From Planctomycetaceae bacterium (GTDB lineage Bacteria > Planctomycetota > Planctomycetia > Planctomycetales > Planctomycetaceae): a stretch of DNA of 8,807 bases. Of this stretch, positions 5,777-8,807 are shown one piece after another (position 1 is the stretch's first letter; each line of letters begins with the position of its first letter). The stretch is from the NCBI GenBank assembly GCA_003503535.1, contig DOCI01000201.1, positions 11,002 through 19,808 on the forward strand, given 5' to 3'. The position numbers and the translations under genes are program-made. The notes beneath the pieces were generated by a model. That model saw only the letters and a list, made by a program, of their open reading frames with translations. It was not told the DNA's origin and did not search any database.

Positions 5777-6101
5777 TAATGAGTGTTCTAAAATCATTGA
5801 TCTAATCATGCTAATGGAAATGTGACGGATTCAGTTTTGATGCGCACGAATTTATTGGCGCGAATAACTCATTAGGTAATTTATTTAGGTACTTCTTCCG
5901 TGTTCTCAAGTTGAAGTCATTCATCGATAGAACAACATTCGTTAAACCCAGTTTGAGATCATTGTTTAAAAGGAGCGGACTGACCGTGAGCAAAAGGCAA
6001 AGTGGGAACCGTGCCAGGTTTTGTCGCGGTCAGCCACTCTCTGTTCAAGCTATTGTTGGATATCAAATTCTTTAAAATAGCGTGGCAAATTTGAAGCTGA
6101 T
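5777..6101. other. Gene-free stretch between the IS and the small membrane-protein gene
   Basis: No convincing gene is seen in these 325 bases. Short open frames exist on the minus strand but have no ribosome binding site, family motif or conserved partner. The first 200 bp are AT-rich and featureless. The stretch 5980-6033 holds a structured inverted repeat, given separately. The region may be remnant DNA at the junction between the accessory part and the metal-efflux operon. Confidence 0.5.
5980..6033. repeat. Multi-arm inverted repeat (possible extragenic palindromic element or terminator)
   Basis: Three nested pairs lie in order: CTGACCG (5980-5986) with CGGTCAG (6027-6033), CAAAA (5991-5995) with TTTTG (6019-6023), and GGCA (5996-5999) with TGCC (6012-6015), leaving a 12-nt loop. 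That makes 16 base pairs over 54 bases with short internal loops. It lies about 70 bp beyond the stop of the DUF3147-like gene. On the minus strand a TTTT follows about 10 nt after the stem, so it might act as a terminator. It might also be a dispersed genomic repeat, which one window cannot show. Confidence 0.4.
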
Positions 6102-6437
6102 TTATTTTGTGGCTTGTGGTCCCAGCCAGAACCAGAGTCCGATGGTGGCGGAGGCCAGTAAGATTCCGGCTGCAAATGCACTCCAGAAGCCGAGGCCCAG
6201 TCGTTCTGAAAAGGCTAGCGGGATGAAGAACGGCAGGCCGAGGGGAACGAGGATGAGCGTTTCGCGGGCGAGTTGCGATAGCGTGTTGAGGTCCTGGTTT
6301 TTGTTCCACGTCGCGATAAATGCGACGATGCTGATGACCGGGAGTGTCAGCAATAGCGCTCCCAGTCGTGGAAAGCGATCGGCCAGTTCTGAAACGCCAG
6401 CTACGACAAGTCCCGCGATGATCGCTCTCCACCACAT
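6102..6437 (-). CDS. DUF3147-like four-helix small membrane protein
   Basis: A 111-residue protein, nearly all hydrophobic, with four likely membrane segments at about residues 3-18, 26-43, 59-76 and 82-106. The pattern VSELADRFPRLGALLLTLPVIS, a polar loop, and RLGLGFWSAFAAG resembles the DUF3147 family as I remember it (VSE.AKR...LGALLASLPL, then rRGLGFW.AL). The family has no established biochemical role. The start at ATG 6437 has GAAGGA 8 nt upstream. It lies 71 nt downstream of the His-rich lipoprotein gene on the same strand and is probably the last gene of the metal-efflux operon, although a function there is only inferred from position. Confidence 0.7.
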   Translation of the reverse strand: MWWRAIIAGLVVAGVSELADRFPRLGALLLTLPVISIVAFIATWNKNQDLNTLSQLARETLILVPLGLPFFIPLAFSERLGLGFWSAFAAGILLASATIGLWFWLGPQATK

Positions 6438-6508
6438 TCTTCCAGTCCTTCATACTCTCTAGCTTATTAGTTCACATCACAACAGAATTCCACAAGACAC
6501 TCGCTGAA

Positions 6509-7408
6509 TTACTCAACAGTTACAGGAACATCAAAAGTCAATTCTTCACCACCAGCTGGAACGATGCGGAAGCGAATGATGACACTGCTGATACCTTTGG
6601 GAATTGTGAGTGCTCCTTGAGCGTAGTGAGCCGGTTCTTCTTCAGTTGTCGGCTCGTAGATGGTTGGCACTTCCTGAGCCAGCACTTTCTGTCCGTCGCC
6701 GCTGACAAGAGCATTGAAGACTTTGGCATCACTGACAGGCTTTCCAGCTTTTGTGATTGAAACAGCGGGTTCGACGTCTTCGCCGGCATGCAGATGTTTG
6801 CCGTGATGTCCGAGTTTGATTTCAAGTCCGGCGTGCTGTTTTGGCTCGCCTTCCCAGATCAGTGCATCCTCGTCTCCATGGGAATGGCCATGACCTGCAT
6901 GTCCATGAGCTTCTTCAGTAAAGTTGCCGGCATACGGAGTTCCATCAACTTCGGCGCTGATCGTCCCTGAATATTCCATGACGGTCGCCAGTCCTTCGTG
7001 AGTGCCGACAAATCGAGAAGCTGTGCCAGCAGGATCACCCTCCTGTGGAACGGGGATGAGATCGGTTTGCAGTTTAGGTTCTTTGATCGTCAACAGCAGT
7101 TTATCAGCAACGATTGGATCCGGAGTTTTCTCATCACTACCAAGAATATAAACCGTAGCTTCTTTTTTATTGTGATCGACCGTGAACTCCACGTGATATT
7201 TTCCGCCGCCCCAGTCGGCCAGCGTGCCATCGTGTGGACCGGCTCCATGACCGTGTCCGCCTTCCCCTTCATGAGGATGTCCGTGATCCGTTTCTGCAGT
7301 GGATTTATTTGTTGTGGTTGGCTCTGCGGGTTTTCCATCGCAGCCCGCAAAGAGCGAAACGCTCAACAGCAGCGCGACAGAAGTGAGTGAAATGGTAACA
7401 GTTTTCAT
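6509..7408 (-). CDS. His-rich lipoprotein, probable periplasmic metal-binding partner of the RND pump
   Basis: A 299-residue protein. Residues 1-22 are a lipoprotein signal peptide (charged start, LTSVALLLSVSLF core) ending in LFAG before C23, the lipid-attachment cysteine; F at -3 of the lipobox is less usual. Three histidine clusters follow: 42-59 (HGHPHEG, GHGHGAGPH), 168-178 (HGHAGHGHSHG) and 192-207 (HAGLEI, GHHGKHLH). Between them are beta-rich stretches (YHVEFTVDHNKKEATVYILG; VMEYSGTISAEVDG), and the C-terminus (212-299) resembles a beta-sandwich. Such clusters bind Zn, Cu, Ni or Co, and the neighbour upstream is a CzcA-like pump, so a role in metal capture or hand-off is likely. The start at ATG 7408 is chosen because it gives the signal peptide and has AAAGGA 8 nt upstream; a frame open to 7576 overlaps the pump gene and lacks both. 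Confidence 0.85.
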   Translation of the reverse strand: MKTVTISLTSVALLLSVSLFAGCDGKPAEPTTTNKSTAETDHGHPHEGEGGHGHGAGPHDGTLADWGGGKYHVEFTVDHNKKEATVYILGSDEKTPDPIVADKLLLTIKEPKLQTDLIPVPQEGDPAGTASRFVGTHEGLATVMEYSGTISAEVDGTPYAGNFTEEAHGHAGHGHSHGDEDALIWEGEPKQHAGLEIKLGHHGKHLHAGEDVEPAVSITKAGKPVSDAKVFNALVSGDGQKVLAQEVPTIYEPTTEEEPAHYAQGALTIPKGISSVIIRFRIVPAGGEELTFDVPVTVE

Positions 7409-7420
7409 AAGGAATTCCTT
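7409..7420. promoter_or_regulatory. 12-bp perfect palindrome over the lipoprotein gene's ribosome binding site
   Basis: AAGGAATTCCTT is its own reverse complement and ends at the base next to the ATG. On the minus strand it contains the AAGGA Shine-Dalgarno. Folding the RNA would pair AAGG with CCUU around AAUU, a weak stem, so its effect on translation is uncertain; it could also bind a dimeric protein. Confidence 0.3.
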
Positions 7421-7467
7421 TGTGAATGAACAAGTTTGTCGATGCGGAATTGCATGGACTTTGAACT

Positions 7468-7489
7468 GACATTGTCCGTCGACAATGTC
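7468..7489. repeat. Perfect 9-bp inverted repeat with 4-nt loop between pump and lipoprotein genes
   Basis: GACATTGTC (7468-7476) and GACAATGTC (7481-7489) are exact inverted copies separated by CGTC. It sits in the 106-bp gap after the pump stop codon at 7515 and about 60 bp before the lipoprotein ATG. No T-run follows on the minus strand, so it is less likely a classic terminator. An mRNA stem separating two genes expressed at different levels, or an operator for an internal promoter, are alternatives. Confidence 0.55.
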
Positions 7490-7514
7490 GAAACGAAATT
7501 TGAACGGAGTGGGA

Positions 7515-8807
7515 TCAGGGAATGATGTGTTCTCCTGATTCTTCATACTGGGCGAGAGCATGAGCATCTTTTCCACTGAACCTCCAGAAGATGCCGGGAT
7601 GAATGAGGAACTCGCAGAATGTTGATGTCACGAGTCCCCCGAGAATGACTGTCGCAACGGGATACAAAATTTCTCGCCCCGGTTCTTTACCACCTAACAC
7701 TAGAGGCAGCAGGCCCATTCCCGCAGTGAGGGCGGTCATCAAAACGGGGGCCAGACGTTCGAGGCTGCCGCGGATGATCATCTCTTTACTGAAGTCTTCC
7801 CCTTCCTCTTTCATCAGATGGAAGTAGTGAGTCACGAGCAGAATTCCGTTACGAACAGCAATCCCACCTAAGGAAATAAAACCGACCAGACTCGCGACCG
7901 TCAGTGATTGATCGGTAATCACCAGTGCTAACACGCCGCCGATAAAAGCTGTCGGGAGTGCGTTCAACAGTTGTAGTACAATTCGAACTGAAGGGAAGAG
8001 CACCATCAACACGACAAACATTCCAACGACTGAGACGGCTGCCAGAATGGCGATTGTCCGTGTCGCCCGTTGCTGACTTTCAAACTGTCCGCCATATTCG
8101 ATGAAGTATCCCTCCGGCAAATTGATTTGACTGTCGAGACGTTTTTGGATTTCCTTGACGGCACTGGCCAGATCCCGATCCTGAGTGTTACAGCGGATAA
8201 CCATGCGTCGCCGTGCATTCTCCCGGTTTACGGCATTCGGCCCCGTGCCTGGACCAATATCGGCCAGTTCACGAAGTTCGATCTGTCCACGATCGTTCGG
8301 TAAGTCGATCCGCAGTCGTCCGAGATTGGCGTAGTCGGTGCGGTAATCTTCCTCCAGGCGGACGAGCAGGTCGAATCGACGTTGTCCTTCCAGGACCTGC
8401 GAAACAATTTCTCCCTGAAGAGCCGTTTGCAAAATGGTGGCGACGTATGCACGTGTCAGACCATAGAAGGCGAGGTCATCTGTTCGCAATTGAATGTGCA
8501 GTTCTTCGGTCTGCTTAATCGGCTCGATGACCGGGGGCGTGATCCCATCGATATTCTGGACAATTGATCGGACCTTTTCTGAGAGTTGCTGCAACACATC
8601 CAGATTGTCTCCATGAATTTTAATGGCAATCTGGGCATATACTCCTGAGACCATGTGACTGATCAAGTGAGCCAGCGGTTGCTCGACTTCAATATTCACG
8701 CCGGGGACTTCGTCACCCAGTTCCTCCAGCAATTGCTTGAGCATTTCATCACGCTCATGCTCACTTTCGGGATTCATACTCAGAATGTATTCGCCAGCAT
8801 TGACCGG
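7515..8807 (-). CDS. czcA: Heavy-metal efflux RND transporter (CzcA/CusA type), C-terminal half, cut by window edge
   Basis: The frame is open through base 8807, so only the last 430 residues of a protein usually about 1,030-1,050 long are seen. The visible part begins in the periplasmic porter region (MNPESEHERDEM; GQRRFDLLVRLEEDYR; EGYFIEYGGQFESQQRA) and continues with the final membrane helices: about residues 248-270, 279-298, 302-326, 352-371 and 380-402 of the visible part. Family landmarks are GFISLGGIAVRNGILLV, RLAPVLMTALTAGMGLLPL and PVATVILGGLVTSTF. It is the inner-membrane, proton-driven pump of a tripartite efflux complex that exports divalent or monovalent metal ions. The helix-4 acidic residues that separate Zn/Co/Cd pumps from Cu/Ag pumps are outside the window, so the substrate is not settled. 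The His-rich lipoprotein gene follows on the same strand, and membrane-fusion and outer-membrane partners may lie further upstream. Confidence 0.92.
   Translation of the reverse strand, partial: PVNAGEYILSMNPESEHERDEMLKQLLEELGDEVPGVNIEVEQPLAHLISHMVSGVYAQIAIKIHGDNLDVLQQLSEKVRSIVQNIDGITPPVIEPIKQTEELHIQLRTDDLAFYGLTRAYVATILQTALQGEIVSQVLEGQRRFDLLVRLEEDYRTDYANLGRLRIDLPNDRGQIELRELADIGPGTGPNAVNRENARRRMVIRCNTQDRDLASAVKEIQKRLDSQINLPEGYFIEYGGQFESQQRATRTIAILAAVSVVGMFVVLMVLFPSVRIVLQLLNALPTAFIGGVLALVITDQSLTVASLVGFISLGGIAVRNGILLVTHYFHLMKEEGEDFSKEMIIRGSLERLAPVLMTALTAGMGLLPLVLGGKEPGREILYPVATVILGGLVTSTFCEFLIHPGIFWRFSGKDAHALAQYEESGEHIIP

Noticed and set aside
5811..5993. A 60-codon minus-strand frame after the IS
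   Set aside because: There is no motif, and the sequence composition is that of AT-rich non-coding DNA.
5959..6453. A 164-codon minus-strand frame overlapping the DUF3147-like gene
   Set aside because: It is in another frame of a gene with clear membrane-protein character; its Arg/His/Pro-rich translation looks like a shadow.
7409..7576. N-terminal extension of the lipoprotein to an ATG at 7576
   Set aside because: It would overlap the pump gene by 62 bp, remove the signal peptide from the N-terminus, and run through the hairpin; the start at 7408 has a good ribosome binding site and a lipoprotein signal.
1..8807. CRISPR array, tRNA, rRNA or integrase/attachment site
   Set aside because: No regularly spaced repeats, no tRNA-like cloverleaf or CCA end, no rRNA-like stretch and no recombinase gene were seen on reading; apart from the IS there is no sign of how the accessory part arrived.

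Overview
This window looks like a stretch of a Gram-negative-type bacterial chromosome. It carries a lipoprotein and an RND efflux pump, so the cell has an inner membrane facing a periplasm. The style of the His-rich lipoprotein/RND pair and of the IS5-type transposase suggests a planctomycete, but that is inference from memory of such proteins and is not proven by a marker gene here.

Left part (1-4642) is accessory in character and AT-richer to the eye. It opens with the 3' end of a gene that looks like the C-terminus of an N-6 DNA methylase (1-564). This is translationally coupled (TTGA overlap, strong Shine-Dalgarno) to a 217-residue protein with a PD-(D/E)XK nuclease signature (561-1214), so the pair is probably a restriction-modification or related defence unit. 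Facing it on the minus strand is a two-gene unit: a 382-residue protein with one membrane segment followed by a coiled coil and a helical domain (1801-2949), and 13 nt downstream a 152-residue protein with three membrane segments and an internal repeat (1329-1787). Divergent from that pair is a small XRE/Cro-type regulator of the kind found in restriction-modification loci (3040-3270). Convergent to the regulator is a 406-residue unrecognised protein (3422-4642), whose middle shows a second, different PD-(D/E)XK-like motif set. Together this reads as a small defence island, with the membrane pair and the 406-residue protein as its undescribed parts.

Centre (4835-5776): a complete IS5-family insertion sequence of about 942 bp. 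It has imperfect terminal inverted repeats, a candidate TA target duplication, two overlapping reading frames joined by a -1 shift at an A6G4 run, and a hairpin that would hide the ribosome binding site and start codon in read-through mRNA. It lies upstream of, and in the same orientation as, the 406-residue gene. A stretch without genes follows (5777-6101), containing one elaborate inverted-repeat element.

Right part (6102-8807) is GC-richer and reads leftwards on the minus strand. It holds the C-terminal half of a CzcA/CusA-type heavy-metal RND pump (cut by the window edge), a His-rich lipoprotein probably handling metal in the periplasm, and a four-helix small membrane protein resembling DUF3147. 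Same strand and short gaps suggest a metal-efflux operon. The IS element lies between this and the defence-like region.
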